DNA from: Sugiyamaella lignohabitans
Taxonomy: Eukaryota; Ascomycota; Dipodascomycetes; Dipodascales; Trichomonascaceae
NCBI RefSeq assembly: GCF_001640025.1
Contig: NC_031673.1
Location: forward strand, 372,001 to 436,000
Reading direction: 5' to 3'
Length of the DNA: 64,000 nt
Every line of letters starts with the position of its first letter. The first letter of the stretch is position 1. The position numbers and the translations under genes were made by a program. Below, piece after piece: positions 20,172 through 31,064 of this stretch. Under the pieces are notes generated by a model, which did not search any database, had not been told where the DNA came from, and saw only the letters and a program-made list of their open reading frames with translations.

Positions 20172-20543
20172 AGACCCCCACCACCCGTGAACCCCACGAT
20201 AACCGGGATCCCAGACACGGTCCAGAGCGCCTCTTGGCCGGACAGGTGAGTCCAGGCAGTGCATGAGGGGTTCGGGCGACAGAGAGGTAAAGTCCTGGTT
20301 ATACGCTGACCGTTCTCAGAAGTACGTATGTATTGCCATGACAACGTGATCCTTGCCCTGACCCAAAACACGCCGACAGAGGAAAAAAGTGGTTCGCTGA
20401 CAGGGAAACAAGGTCAAAGCCACCCCCCGGCCAGGGCGACGAACGCGACCAGAATATATCTACCACCAAGCGACCGACCTACTTTTAACCCACCTAGCGA
20501 CCGACCGACCTACAGCCCAGGTCTCCAAACAACACTGAAAGAC

Positions 20544-22708
20544 ATGACTGAGCCCAACGCAGCGTTGCTGAAAATAAAGAAGGATGCGGTAAGTAACAGA
20601 GAGGGATTAATTTGCCATTTGACCCAAGGATTAAATGATTGAAATGGCAGATATAAACAGGCCAAGTTGCAATTGCAATAGCAGTTGGTTTTGCAGTTTT
20701 TGAACTGGACCAGAAAAAAAATTATTTTTTGAAACCGTGAACCTGAGGTTGACCTGGGTCTCTTTACTCTTATCCCCGTTTGCGGTTACCGACGCGATAT
20801 GCCATTGCCGGGGTAGCCAGGGGATGTTTTCCGAAGGCATGAATTGGATTATGAATAAACAGTGAATAAATAATGACCATGATTTAAGATCATGGGGATT
20901 ATATGTGGAGAGTCACGAAATGGGATAAATCACGTCTCAGTCGGATATGAAAGTCAGACTGAAATAAATATTCAGCCCGTAACGAGTTTGTTCTCGTGAG
21001 CTTATTGAGTCGAGTCATTTGAGTTTGTTTACTGGTGTAATATCACTCATTGATCAGTCACATCTAATGTTGTTTTTGACGTGAAGCTCGCGTGGTCTGA
21101 GAATTATTCAAGCCATTAAACCAGTACCTCGTATAAGTCGCGTCTTTAATTATGGTGTGATATGATTTTAGTCTAGATTATACTGGCTGGAGAATTGACT
21201 CTGAATTGACTTGACTTGAATGTGAATGAACGATGAAATATATCTGTTTGACTTCTGACTTTTGACTTTAACTTTTCGGCTGAGATGTGATCGTGGTCGG
21301 ATATGATTACAAGTGAATGTGGATGCTGATGCTGAATAGTGTCAATGCCAGTGATTACTGGTTACTATTCGTTAGTATAGCTTTACCTGTTTTCGGTTTC
21401 CGTTTCCTGGTTCGTGTTTCATGTTTTGATTTTATTTCGTGTTTTGTGTCTGTTCATTATGTTTTGTTTGCTGTTTCGCGATACGGATTCATGATTCATG
21501 TCTACTGAAAGAACTAGAGGAGAGGGCACTGCTGCTATCATTGAAGTCAATTGGTCCTGAGTCAAGATGTTCTATAATAGTTTCTGATGTCTGTCTCAGA
21601 CCCGTTGATCCAATGCTATCGCTGGATTGCTAGGCCATTTGCTGAAATACTCAACAGGATCCTAGCAATCTCCTGCGAAGCAGGAGCAACCAGGGTCTGG
21701 GGCGGAGCCCCAGCCGCCGGAGGCAGACCCACCCCCCTGCGGTTCCAGATCTAACGAGTTTTACAGCTGATCAGTGCACTTTTCACTCTGTCCAAAGCCG
21801 CTCAAGAGGCGTCTGGAGCGACAATTGATTTCTATAACCAGCTGTCCGGCACGTCGAGCGGATTCCCCTCATCGTTGTCGGATTTGTCGTCGATTCTCGC
21901 GTCGTCCGCTACTGATTTATCATTGGCCCACACGGATGCCGATTTCACTGCTGCCACCGCTGGTTTGGATGTGGGATCAGGCTCGGTAGTCGACCCTACT
22001 GGCCTTTCAACTCCAGCCAATGATGCTGATGAGGATGCTGAGGGCGGTAAGAAGAAGAAAGCTAAACGCCAGCGTGCTCCTGTCGACCCTAATGCTCCTA
22101 AGAAACCTGTGACGGCATTCTTTTTGTACGTGGCTGCCAACCGTAAACACGTACAAGCGGATCTCCAAGCAGCCAAGCCTGAGGGCGAGATTGTAGGAAA
22201 CCACGAATTGACTGCTGAGCTCGGTGTCAGATGGCACGCCCTGAGCGAGGCCGAGAGAGCATCGTGGAAGAACCAGTATAAAGAGCTCATGGACATTTAT
22301 AATGTAGAGAAGCAGGCTTATGACAGCAAGAAAGCTTTGACTGGCGATGTTAATGGCGTCAACGGAATTGGCAACCTCGTGGTCCCTGGCAAGGCTACTC
22401 CTGTTAAGAAGCAGGCCAACCCTGTTAAGAAGCAGCGAAAAGACGGATTGCCTGGACCAAATGTAGTTCCTGGACCTGGGATTCCTTTGGGAAACGAACT
22501 ACCAGGCTCGCTAGTCCACCCTCAACACCACCAGGTGCAACACCAGGTGCAACACCCGGGGCAGCACCCGGGGCAGCACCCGGGACCACTCCATACCCCG
22601 GGCCAGTTGCAATCTCCCCTCTCGGGCGACAAAGCCAAGCGCGACAAGAAGAAGGAGAAGAAGCGCCGCAAGCCTGAGCTGCCCACAGATGCCCCTCCTA
22701 CTATTTAA
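20544..22708 (+). CDS. HMO1: HMG-box protein HMO1
   Basis: Exons 20544-20588 and 21767-22708, giving 328 residues. The joined N-terminus (MTEPNAALLKIKKDALISALFTLSKAAQEA...IDFYN) matches the box-A-like start of S. cerevisiae Hmo1, which supports the 15-codon first exon. The HMG box is about 122-200 (DPNAPKKPVTAFFLYV, LGVRWHALSEAERASWKNQYKELM, IYNVEKQAY). A Pro/Gln/His-rich linker with QHPGQHPG repeats precedes a Lys-rich tail (DKKKEKKRRK). Hmo1 is a chromatin architectural protein on rDNA and ribosomal-protein promoters. The 1,178-nt intron (GTAAGT, TCTAAC, TTACAG) is the longest here by far. The second exon alone lacks the conserved start, so the join is well supported. Confidence 0.92.
20589..21766 (+). 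other. HMO1 long intron with half GHE
   Basis: 1,178 nt. The half GHE sits only 42 nt before the acceptor. The upstream 1.08 kb is AT-rich and shows no gene. Inverted copies GATTGCTAGG (about 21625) and CCTAGCAATC (21661-21670) flank the approach to the half-element. Confidence 0.85.
21670..21724. repeat. GHE right half (A') in HMO1 intron
   Basis: Perfect right half in gene sense, abutted on its left by CCTAGCAAT. Confidence 0.92.
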
Positions 22709-22770
22709 TTTTGTATACTATTGTAATCTGTAATTTTGTTGTTTGTTTCTTTTCTTGGAAGGGTGTCGCT

Positions 22771-22824
22771 GCCTCCGGCGGCTGGGGCTCCGCCCCAGAC
22801 CCCGTTGCTCCTGCTTCGCAGGAG
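22771..22824 (+). repeat. GHE left half (A), 62 nt past HMO1 stop
   Basis: Perfect left half in the sense of the gene. Linker ACCCCGTTG. Confidence 0.92.
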
Positions 22825-23957
22825 ATGGCTTGAAATCGTGTGGAGTTGGTTTTATGGGTATAAAAGCTCCGCATGTGCTCTCCTGTTATAAATTGTATTT
22901 CGCCGATATGCGATTTCTCAGCATTCGATGTCTGTAATATCGAAATTCGAAGCTATACGCTGATTAGAAATTCTTAAACAATTCTGACCTGCTTTCTATT
23001 GTCGTCATAGACGAAGAGCGATATGATTGGGCAAAATTAGTGCATAGCTTATCTCTCTCACTTGGGAAATTGTGGTAGTATGCCAATGGCCGTTAACCAC
23101 CTTGAAACTTTCTACAAACGGCAGTGACATAATTGATAGCTATCAATTTAGGACTGAACTAAAGATAGCTAACGTAGCTCAGGGTCTTTTCTGTCCTGTG
23201 GCTAATTGCCTTTGTCACTCATAGCTAGCTTTCGTGCTAGCCTAGCATAGCCTAGTTTGAACTTAAAACATCCGGAACAGACTCCTCACTATTTACCTCG
23301 AGGGAATTATTCACTTCAGTGACATTCTGTGTGACTAGTGAGTCCAAAGCTAACCTAACAATATTGCAAGATGTACTAAGGTGGTAGGTTGAAGGGGTGG
23401 AATGTATCATGTCCCCAATTTGGTATACGCAATGCTCAATTCGCTTATCCTAAACCGGGTTCATAATTACATGGACTAGTTCAGACCGATGTCATGACCA
23501 TTTCCCTGGGCTTACGGCTATAGCTCACCCGTATAATCATATCTCTGCGATTGCAATTTGAGCTAGCAGTTAATAACAGCAGGAATAGTAGAAGTGGTGA
23601 CATCAATTGCCCACTTTCTGACAGGATATTAAGAAAATGCCCTGTCAACTCCAATTATATTTTAATTTTTAAACTTGTAATAATGGATCAATTGACGCAA
23701 GTGACCAGCAATTCAGTTGAGAGGGCCATTTGCTGGCAATAAGAACACAGATTATCATCTGTGCATTAGCTGAACACTATTTGTCTCATATATACGATTG
23801 ATACGCAAGAAGAAGACTATAAAAAAATGATTTCAGAGTAATAATAATGATAATAATAATTATTAGATGGATTAATCCATTGTATTCAAATTAGGATGGT
23901 ATTTCTCAACCGTTTATTGTATAGTACACAATTTATGGAAGAAACTGAAGGACATTT

Positions 23958-24072
23958 TATTGCATATACCAAGGTTGCATTTCAGGTACCTCCTACATAA
24001 TCTTGTTGCATTTTATGTACCACAAATTGCATTTTTATTTCGTAAACCCAAGATTGCATTTTACGCACCAAA
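23958..24072. repeat. Degenerate short repeats of TTGCATTTTAYGTACC
   Basis: Four or five diverged copies of this motif at irregular 15-30 nt spacing. Origin unknown. Confidence 0.5.
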
Positions 24073-24455
24073 AATTCCACTCTCTATCCTTGATAATTTA
24101 TTACAATAATTCATTCAATAGTAAAAATTATTTCCTCGAGTAAAACTAAACGCATTTAAAAACATTGTTTAGAGGATTTGTCTGCTAGTTTCACTTTCTG
24201 TCCCAAAAAAGTGGCCCCAATGCTGTTAACTGTATATTGTGCTCTGGATAGCTTATCGTTACATAATTTGTTGCAGGTAAATCGAGCTAGAGCCGTTGTT
24301 ATGTAGTTTTAATTTTGGCCTATACCGAAGCAGTTAATAATCTCTACCTTAATGAAGTAAATTGAAAGAAAATCGCTGGTGTGGTTGTCGATTCTCAACT
24401 CCTGCCACGGCAATAGTTGCCATATTGTGACGCTCTCATACTACCATCATCATCT

Positions 24456-24474
24456 GGGTCCGGCAGTCGGACCC
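24456..24474. repeat. Hairpin GGGTCCG-GCAGT-CGGACCC
   Basis: A perfect 7-bp stem with a 5-nt loop in an otherwise AT-rich gene-free stretch. It is not part of a recognisable tRNA. Confidence 0.5.
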
Positions 24475-25018
24475 GAGCCTTGTTCCTAAGCATAAACATA
24501 ACCATACCAGTTTATTTAAGATGCCATGTACTATTATTGGACTATTCATTAATTGTTCACTTTAGTTCGAAAGTCAATTCCTTGTGTCAGCGCCGTCCAT
24601 CGCAATTGACCATGGCAGGTGGGTTACCCATTACCACTACCATCCTGAGCGAGCAATATTTGAATTAAGTCACTGATAAGTCCTCTTGGAGAGCTATGAT
24701 TATCTGTATACCCTGAATTCAGCGCAGGCAGACTCATTCAACTCCAACAATGGTACTGGAGAAATCTGGGTCTAGTACGACTGTTCACACAACATAAAAA
24801 ATCCTCCTGAGTAAAAACTTCAGACACATTTTTCCCACATTTTTTTTGTTCTTTCTTATCTCACGCTATCTCCGGGGGATAAAGCTGACGATGAACTCAT
24901 CACCACCCCCTGGGCCGCCATGCAACCACTGGTCCTTATCTGCAGATCGACCTGCATGTAGATTTATGCTTAACTATAATTCATCCGAGACGTGCGGCTC
25001 ACGCAGCGGGGCTCCTCA

Positions 25019-25169
25019 GCCTCCGGCGGCTGGGGCTCCGCCCCAGACCCTGATAGCTCCTCTCGCTGCGCTCGAGTCGAGCGACACAGTCCCCAGCAAC
25101 CCCACGGAAAAAAACTCCTGCGAAGCAGGAGCAACCAGGGTCTGGGGCGGAGCCCCAGCCGCCGGAGGC
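25019..25169. repeat. GHE full copy (B-A'), isolated
   Basis: Complete copy in the gene-poor region. Linker ACCCTGATAG on the left, about 45-bp spacer. Confidence 0.93.
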
Positions 25170-25460
25170 AGACCCCCCACCCCCGGTAACCCGGTCCCCG
25201 ATGAAACGGGTTAGGCCACGCATTTCACGGGTCGCTCTGTAACTGGGTGGCCAGATTGGAAAATGTGTGCTTGGCGCCGCGAGAAACGTGCGAGAGTGGT
25301 CCGGTCGTCGATCGACGTCGTTGTCGTGGGCACAGGTCGGGTTAATTCTCGCGGGTCTAGCTGTATTGGGCCAGCATGTATACCCCGCACTGTGCAGCAC
25401 CAAATCCCCTCGCGCACGATCCGACTGTGCCCGAGAGAGGAGTTAGGTGGAGGGGGGTGT

Positions 25461-25516
25461 GCCTCTGGCAGCTGGGACTCCGCCCCAGACCCTGGTTGCT
25501 CTCGCTTCGCCCGAGT
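25461..25516 (+). repeat. Decayed GHE left half
   Basis: GCCTCTGGCAGC tip. The H1 stem carries a mismatch (CTGGGACTCCGCCCCAG). Type B inner part shortened. Confidence 0.75.
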
Positions 25517-25819
25517 CGGGCGAGGAGGTGGGACCGGGTTCAGGGGGTGGGGTGCTGCCGTTTGTGGGTTAGAGAGAGGGGGAGGGGGGAGGGCGGAAGG
25601 GGGTGGCTGGTGGGGGGATGACCGTTGTCGATTGTGTCAGCCAAGAAATTAGGTCTATGACAGGTGGGACCAAGAATGGTCGAGGAGGTCGAGGAAAGAT
25701 CTGATCTGCTCGAGGGGTTTTATTTTCTCACAAAGAAACAAAAGTTGAGCTATCCGTAGTTGGAACGACTGGAAGGTGCAGTCGGTTTCGATCTAGCAGC
25801 CCTTGGCAGATCTCTGGTA

Positions 25820-25844
25820 GCAGCAGCAGCAGCAGCAGCAGCAG
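25820..25844 (+). repeat. GCA trinucleotide microsatellite
   Basis: Eight perfect GCA units outside any gene I can support. Confidence 0.9.
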
Positions 25845-26356
25845 TAGGGGCAGTTCTGAAACAGTTGCTATTACCGCTGCTGATACTACTGCTTCTGATG
25901 TTTCTGATGCTGGTGGTGGTCATTTCTCAGCTGCCAGATGCAACCAGAGTGGTTAGATCTGATTTGATGTGACTGATAGAGTGGAATTGCGCCGACTTTG
26001 ACGTCAAGTTTGACCACCTTACGAGCGATAGCGCTAGTCAGCCAGCGATCTGAGATATGATGACATTCGTCTGATAGACAACAAACACAGACGCACAAAC
26101 ACAGACAGCCAGACAGATATCAGAACAGCAGCTTGGCATCTGCCGTCAGTTGCTGCTGTCATCAGCGACCCACAGATAAGGGAACGGTTACTGCAGCAGC
26201 ACCACCGGTGGCAGCATCGTCTCTTGTCGCACCAGTCCGAGCCAGGAACTGACAATCGCTACGATCCTTTCAGAAGGAGGGGCACTCTGCGTTCAATCTC
26301 AGGCACAAAGAACTGTTATCTGACGGCGCTGGTGCCTGGTACCTGTCGGTCGTCCT

Positions 26357-26512
26357 GCCTCCGGCGGCTGGGGCTCCGCCCCAGACCCTGGTTGCTCCTG
26401 CTTCGCAGGAGTTTTTCCGGCATTGGTGGTGTTGCTGGGGACCGTGTCGTCCGACTCGAGCGCAGCGAGAGGAGCAACCAGGGTCTGGGGCGGAGCCCCA
26501 GCCGCCGGAGGC
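26357..26512. repeat. GHE full copy (A-B'), isolated
   Basis: Complete copy with a spacer of about 40 bp in the gene-poor region. Confidence 0.93.
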
Positions 26513-26988
26513 AGACCCCCATCCACCGAGACCTGTCAGGCCCTGGATGGACGAGAAATTGCTTTTAGTGGGGTATGCAGACATGGGTTCGGTCTGTACG
26601 ATAAGGGTATGGCAGACTAACCGCAGTTGCCATGCGTAGGCCCTGCCACCGCTGCCTGCTCGGGTTAGCTGCGGGCGAGCGAGGGGGAGCCCGTGCAGGG
26701 GACGCACAGCACGGTGGGCAGGTTGCGAGGCCAGGGTGGGCCGGGCTGCGGGCTGGCTATTGCATATCTTGTTTATTTATCTGGATTTGTATGATGTTTG
26801 ACGTGGGTGTGTGAGGTGTGTGCTTGAGGGTGTGTGAATGGATACATAAATAAGAGGTGCTGCCAGTTGGTTTGCTGGTTTGATCGTTTTGACACTCGCT
26901 CGTTCGCTCTTGATACGTTTTACCATATCTCGCTAGAATAACAGACTAGGTATTAGTCGCTATTGCCATTTGATTATTAGGTAACTGG

Positions 26989-27012
26989 TTCGACTTCGAC
27001 TTCGACTTCGAC
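26989..27012 (+). repeat. TTCGAC hexanucleotide repeat
   Basis: Four perfect tandem TTCGAC units, then a decayed unit. Confidence 0.85.
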
Positions 27013-27121
27013 TCCAACTGCTAATATTATTTATTATTATTAATATCGTGCTAATTGTTACACAGTCATAGCAGAGGTACTTCTGCTGTGGTGATCTTGA
27101 ACTCGTAAGTAGCGGGTGGTA

Positions 27122-27190
27122 TAGTTTAGCTCGTTTGGCTCGTTTGGCGAGTTGGTTGAATAGTTTGGCTCGTTTGGTGAGTTGGTTGAC
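27122..27190 (+). repeat. Two-copy repeat of a GTTTGGCTCG-rich unit
   Basis: Adjacent copies of TAGTTTGGCTCGTTTGG-YGAGTTGGTTGA, the first with a small internal duplication. Confidence 0.75.
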
Positions 27191-27438
27191 TGGTGGGTAA
27201 CTAAGTTGTGAGTGTGATTAATGTGGTAAGCCAGACCAGGTAGATCGGGCGGAAGGTGGTTATCACAAATTCCGAGATTGCGGTTGGGTGGGTGGTTATC
27301 GCGGTATTTGTGAAAGTTTAAACTTGCTGCAGGTCCACGTTTTCTTGCCTCATCTGTTTTGCTACAGTTGTGAACTGTTCTGTTTATAGATCAGTTCAGT
27401 CTTCTGTTTCCCTCAGTTCGCACTTCGGCTGTATCGAC

Positions 27439-27488
27439 ATTCGGTGGTATTCGGTGATATTCGGTGATATTCGGTGATAATCGGTGAC
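27439..27488 (+). repeat. 10-bp tandem repeat ATTCGGTGAT
   Basis: Five consecutive 10-bp units, the outer ones slightly diverged. A further single copy lies at about 27528. Confidence 0.88.
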
Positions 27489-28510
27489 ACAGGTGGGGCA
27501 ATAGTGGGCAAGCTCGATGGTTAGTCTTCGGTGATACTCGGTTCTCGATTTTCGATTCTCGATTGTTCGATTAAAATTCTGATCCGTGTCGGCACCTTAA
27601 GATCCCGGTAGCTACTACCGCTTCGGCCCTGCTGCTTCTCTGCTGCTTCTGCTCTGCTCTGCTGCTGTCTGCTATTGCTATTTTCGCTATAGCCCCTGCT
27701 GCATTGCTGTGCCCCTCCAAGTTACTGCATTCTGCATCCTCTATTTTAAGCCGGAAGCACATCATGAATAAATTATCGTTGCCTGAGGTTGATGCAGCTA
27801 CCCCTCTATCTGCAGCAGCATTTACGTTATCGACGGATCATTTCTCGGTGCGTGCATGTGATATATCACAGGCTGAAAAAAAAATTCAAAGTATAAAATC
27901 ACCAGGCGGTACCACAGGTCACTTGGAAAACAAAATAAATCCAGCTTTTTTCTACAAAACTGAACTTCAAACTTGTCATACGAGCCTCGAACTTTGTCTG
28001 AATTCAACTTTTCATGGCTAGTTTTGACTAACTCAGTCCTTTTAGTATAGTTAAATTTGTTAGCCGTTTCTTCTTATCAGGGAGCTCCACTGTCCGAGTT
28101 AGGTTGCTAAATTAAACACTCGTCATTCTCATTTTCAATTTTCATTAGTGATTTGTCTGTTATTTATTGTGATTTGATAGTCGGATTAAACGGTTATCAA
28201 CACTGATTGAATACTTTTTTACTTTGCGATAGCTGTTATCAGCAACCGAACAGGTATCTTATACATCCGAAACCGATTGGAAGTTCGACCTGAACTGGAT
28301 AGAGTTTTCCTAATCTGGAACGAACTTGAATTTATACACCAGACGGATAAATCGGATACCAGATTAACTGCTAATCTGATTCACTGTATCACTATTCGAC
28401 AAGACCTAGAACCCAGTATCTGTATTGACGGTTTAGCAATTGCCCAATTTCTTACCGTCACCTGATAGATACATTTACAAGTCATATTTCCCAGCTAAGC
28501 TGGTCTTACA

Positions 28511-30397
28511 ATGGAACAAGGCTCTACATCTACAATGTCGTCTTTGGTATACCTACCAAGGCAGAAACCTTTTCACCGGAAACTAACTCCCACTACATCT
28601 CCTTTGGCAATGTCGCCAAACCTGCATGGTATCTCCACAGGCACCTCATACGGCAAACAGCTGGGTGGTAAATTGGCAGATAAAGATAAATTGTCATCTT
28701 CACATTACAATTCGAATCCAAATTCCAGTCCGAACTCTAATTCTAACTCATATTCATATACTGACAGTGAAGTTCTGTCACCAGCGCAGATTCACAGTCA
28801 GACTCAGACTCAAATACTGGAGCCACCAAGGTTTCATACACACAGTCCTCATTCCCGTGCACACACTCATGCTTCTGGTTTGTCCCACAAATCTAATACT
28901 GGATTGACGAGAAAGAAATCCAATTCTTCAACATCGGGATATCTACCACATTACAAACCAATCCATACAAAGTCATCAGCTTCAATTCTATCTCTCAGTA
29001 AGCATAGTCCGACTTCTTCATACACTGGATTCCGCCATCTTGCTATGATTGTCCTGACGCTAGGTAATCTCCGACTCATGATTCACGATTACCAGACCTA
29101 TGGGTTCATAATGACCCTGTACAGACTCGGAATCTCACAAAGTGACTTGAATGTCGCCGGTCTGTTACTACTAAGTACACCAATTCACCTTTTCATCGCC
29201 CTACTGATCGAACTTGGTGCATCTAAAACAGTCTCTAATGCCAACCACACAACCTCTGAAGCTGACAACGCTCACCAGGTTGATAGCACCTCTGGTATCA
29301 CCACTGGTAGTCGACTTGGCAGTAAAGAAAACAGCAGCGTCGATGTCCCCACCAGTACAACCAAGAACAGCAAAGCCAGCAGCAACCCTACGGAACCTAA
29401 TAAACCACATAAGAAATACCTTTGGAAGCTGTTTGCAGCCCTCCACACCATTAATGCCACTCTTGTCCTCATCATCTCAAGCTACACCGTATACACTTCT
29501 ATCTGGCATCCGTTGATCGGAACTGTCATTGAGTGTCACTCTATTATACTGTGCCTCAAGGTATCATCGTACGCACTGACCAATCGTGACCTAAGAGATG
29601 CCTATCTTGAAGATGCTCCTGTTCCAGAACTCTACGGACCCTCGAAATACCCTCACAATCTGACGATAGGTAACCTTGTCTACTTCTGGTGGGCTCCAAC
29701 GCTCGTATATCAACCAGAATATCCCCGTGCTCCTAAAGTCAGATATGGATTCCTTGTCAACCGGGTGCTTGAAATGGTCGGAACCATAGTTTTAATCTGG
29801 TTCTTATCCGGTCAATACGCAGTTCCCATTCTCGAGAGTAGTTTAGTGCATTTCCAGAACGCCGACCTTGGCCAGATTTGCGAAACAATCATGAGATTAT
29901 CAACAGTCAGCATAGTCGTATGGCTACTTGGATTCTTCTTTATTTTCCAGAGCTATCTCAACTTCCTAGCTGAACTGCTCCGTTTTGGCGACCGAGATTT
30001 CTATCAAGACTGGTGGAATGCCGGTTCTGTAGGAACTTATTGGAGACTATGGAACAAGCCAGTGTCGAACTATTTCCGTCGACATTTCTATGCCCCACTT
30101 CTGAAACGAGGTTGGACGCCCATGAGCTCGTCACTCGTGGTATTCTTCATCTCTGCTGTCCTCCACGAACTAGTAGTAGGCATCCCTACTCGCAACGTCA
30201 TCGGAGTGGCATTTGTGTGCATGATGCTCCAAGTCCCTCTGATCATGGTCACTGCGCCTCTCGAGAAAATGAGAGGCCCGGCCACCACCGTCGGCAACTG
30301 CATCTTTTGGCTCTCCTTCTTTCTCGGCCAGCCCGTGGCCGTCCTAATGTACTATTTCGCATGGAACGTCAAGAACGGCACCCACATCAAAATATAG
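28511..30397 (+). CDS. DGA2: Diacylglycerol O-acyltransferase, DGAT1 type (MBOAT)
   Basis: A 628-residue ER membrane protein that would make triacylglycerol from diacylglycerol and acyl-CoA. The N-terminal 170 residues are Ser/His/Thr-rich and disordered. Then come multiple membrane segments and DGAT1 landmarks: NLTIGNLVYFWWAPTLVYQ, PRAPKVRYGFLVNRVLEM, AELLRFGDRDFYQDWWN (FYxDWWN near residue 497), the catalytic MBOAT His in SAVLHELVVG (near 552) and a C-terminal GQPVAVLMYYF. The APTLxYxxxxPR and GDRxFY-DWWN context matches DGAT1 and Yarrowia Dga2 better than sterol acyltransferases Are1/Are2, though they are paralogous. S. cerevisiae lacks DGAT1. ATG at 28511 (TTACAATGG). Intronless, with a family-2 GHE half 54 nt past the stop. 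Confidence 0.9.
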   Translation: MEQGSTSTMSSLVYLPRQKPFHRKLTPTTSPLAMSPNLHGISTGTSYGKQLGGKLADKDKLSSSHYNSNPNSSPNSNSNSYSYTDSEVLSPAQIHSQTQTQILEPPRFHTHSPHSRAHTHASGLSHKSNTGLTRKKSNSSTSGYLPHYKPIHTKSSASILSLSKHSPTSSYTGFRHLAMIVLTLGNLRLMIHDYQTYGFIMTLYRLGISQSDLNVAGLLLLSTPIHLFIALLIELGASKTVSNANHTTSEADNAHQVDSTSGITTGSRLGSKENSSVDVPTSTTKNSKASSNPTEPNKPHKKYLWKLFAALHTINATLVLIISSYTVYTSIWHPLIGTVIECHSIILCLKVSSYALTNRDLRDAYLEDAPVPELYGPSKYPHNLTIGNLVYFWWAPTLVYQPEYPRAPKVRYGFLVNRVLEMVGTIVLIWFLSGQYAVPILESSLVHFQNADLGQICETIMRLSTVSIVVWLLGFFFIFQSYLNFLAELLRFGDRDFYQDWWNAGSVGTYWRLWNKPVSNYFRRHFYAPLLKRGWTPMSSSLVVFFISAVLHELVVGIPTRNVIGVAFVCMMLQVPLIMVTAPLEKMRGPATTVGNCIFWLSFFLGQPVAVLMYYFAWNVKNGTHIKI

Positions 30398-30451
30398 ACA
30401 CGATTCGTTAATACATCTCTGTTCCTTTGTCTCTACTCTCCGGGTGGGCGT

Positions 30452-30502
30452 GCCTCCGGCAGCCGGGCTCCGCCCGGACCTGGTTGTGCTCGCTTCGCGA
30501 GC
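30452..30502 (+). repeat. Family-2 GHE left half, 54 nt past DGAT1 stop
   Basis: Tip GCCTCCGGCAGC, H1 CCGGGC-TCC-GCCCGG, linker ACCTGGTTGT, inner hairpin GCTCGC-TTC-GCGAGC. Same plan as GHE with different stems. Confidence 0.88.
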
Positions 30503-30868
30503 TTCTCTGAGTTTGTACCTGATTCGAAGATGGCGATGGTGCGCTCGGAAGGCAGGTATCGAGAAATATAACTATAAACATGTTAAAATATGAGGGACAA
30601 CATCACGCAAGTTGTGCCTCTAACCAACACCAGAAGAGCAGAATCACTCGTAGAACTACGTGAGGAGATGTTGTGGATCGGTGATGTGGTCTCTTCAATA
30701 CAGACAGCCATTGGACTTCTCGAGGATGGATCCAAGCGTGTTGAAATACCATCCTCGTGAGCAGAAGTACCTGATGAGATATCTGCTTTCTTGAATACAA
30801 AACAGCCATGGTTGGACTTTCAGTAGGTGGATCCAAGGATGTCAAAACACCCTGTCCATGAGCTGAAA

Positions 30869-30919
30869 GCTCGCGAAGCGAGCACAACCAGGTCCGGGCG
30901 GAGCCCGGCCGCCGGAGGC
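30869..30919. repeat. Family-2 GHE right half
   Basis: Faces the 30452 half across about 366 bp, and is followed 80 bp later by a second right half. Confidence 0.88.
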
Positions 30920-30948
30920 AGACCCGGAAAGTAGAGACCCCCAGACAA

Positions 30949-30999
30949 GCTCGCGAAGCGAGCACAACCCCGTCCGGGCGGAGCCCGGCCGCCGGAGGC
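30949..30999. repeat. Family-2 GHE right half, 65 nt past lectin stop
   Basis: Tandem copy of the preceding half at an 80-bp period. In the lectin gene's sense it is a left half. Confidence 0.88.
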
Positions 31000-31064
31000 A
31001 TGTTACCGGAGAGAGTGCGAGAAGAAAAGAACGAGTTATGTATAGTACAGAGGAAACAGAACTT

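Larger units (their letters stand above)
18821..20543. promoter_or_regulatory. Gene-free region RSM7-HMO1
   Basis: About 1.7 kb carrying three isolated GHE halves (18879, 19561, 20112) and no gene I can support. The part just before HMO1 holds CGACCGACC repeats (about 20470-20513). Confidence 0.4.
22709..28510. other. 5.8-kb gene-poor region
   Basis: No gene is supported on either strand. The left part (22825-24840) is AT-rich with short degenerate repeats. The centre carries GHE copies at 25019, 25461 and 26357. The right part (25.8-27.6 kb) has several microsatellites and short tandem repeats. The last kilobase is the likely DGAT1 promoter. A long or non-coding transcript is possible but not shown. 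Confidence 0.5.
30398..31064. other. Convergent intergenic region DGAT1/lectin with family-2 GHEs
   Basis: Contains three family-2 halves. Between them lie two diverged direct repeats of about 60 nt beginning ACAGCCAT (near 30705 and 30803), each containing GGTGGATCCAAG or GATGGATCCAAG. No gene is supported. Confidence 0.6.

Noticed and set aside
22825..25000. LTR retrotransposon or solo LTR in AT-rich DNA
   Set aside because: No TG...CA ends with target duplication, no primer-binding site and no gag or pol remnants seen.
30603..31001. Minus-strand frame spanning family-2 GHE halves
   Set aside because: Half of it is GHE translation. The rest encodes diverged direct repeats without family resemblance.
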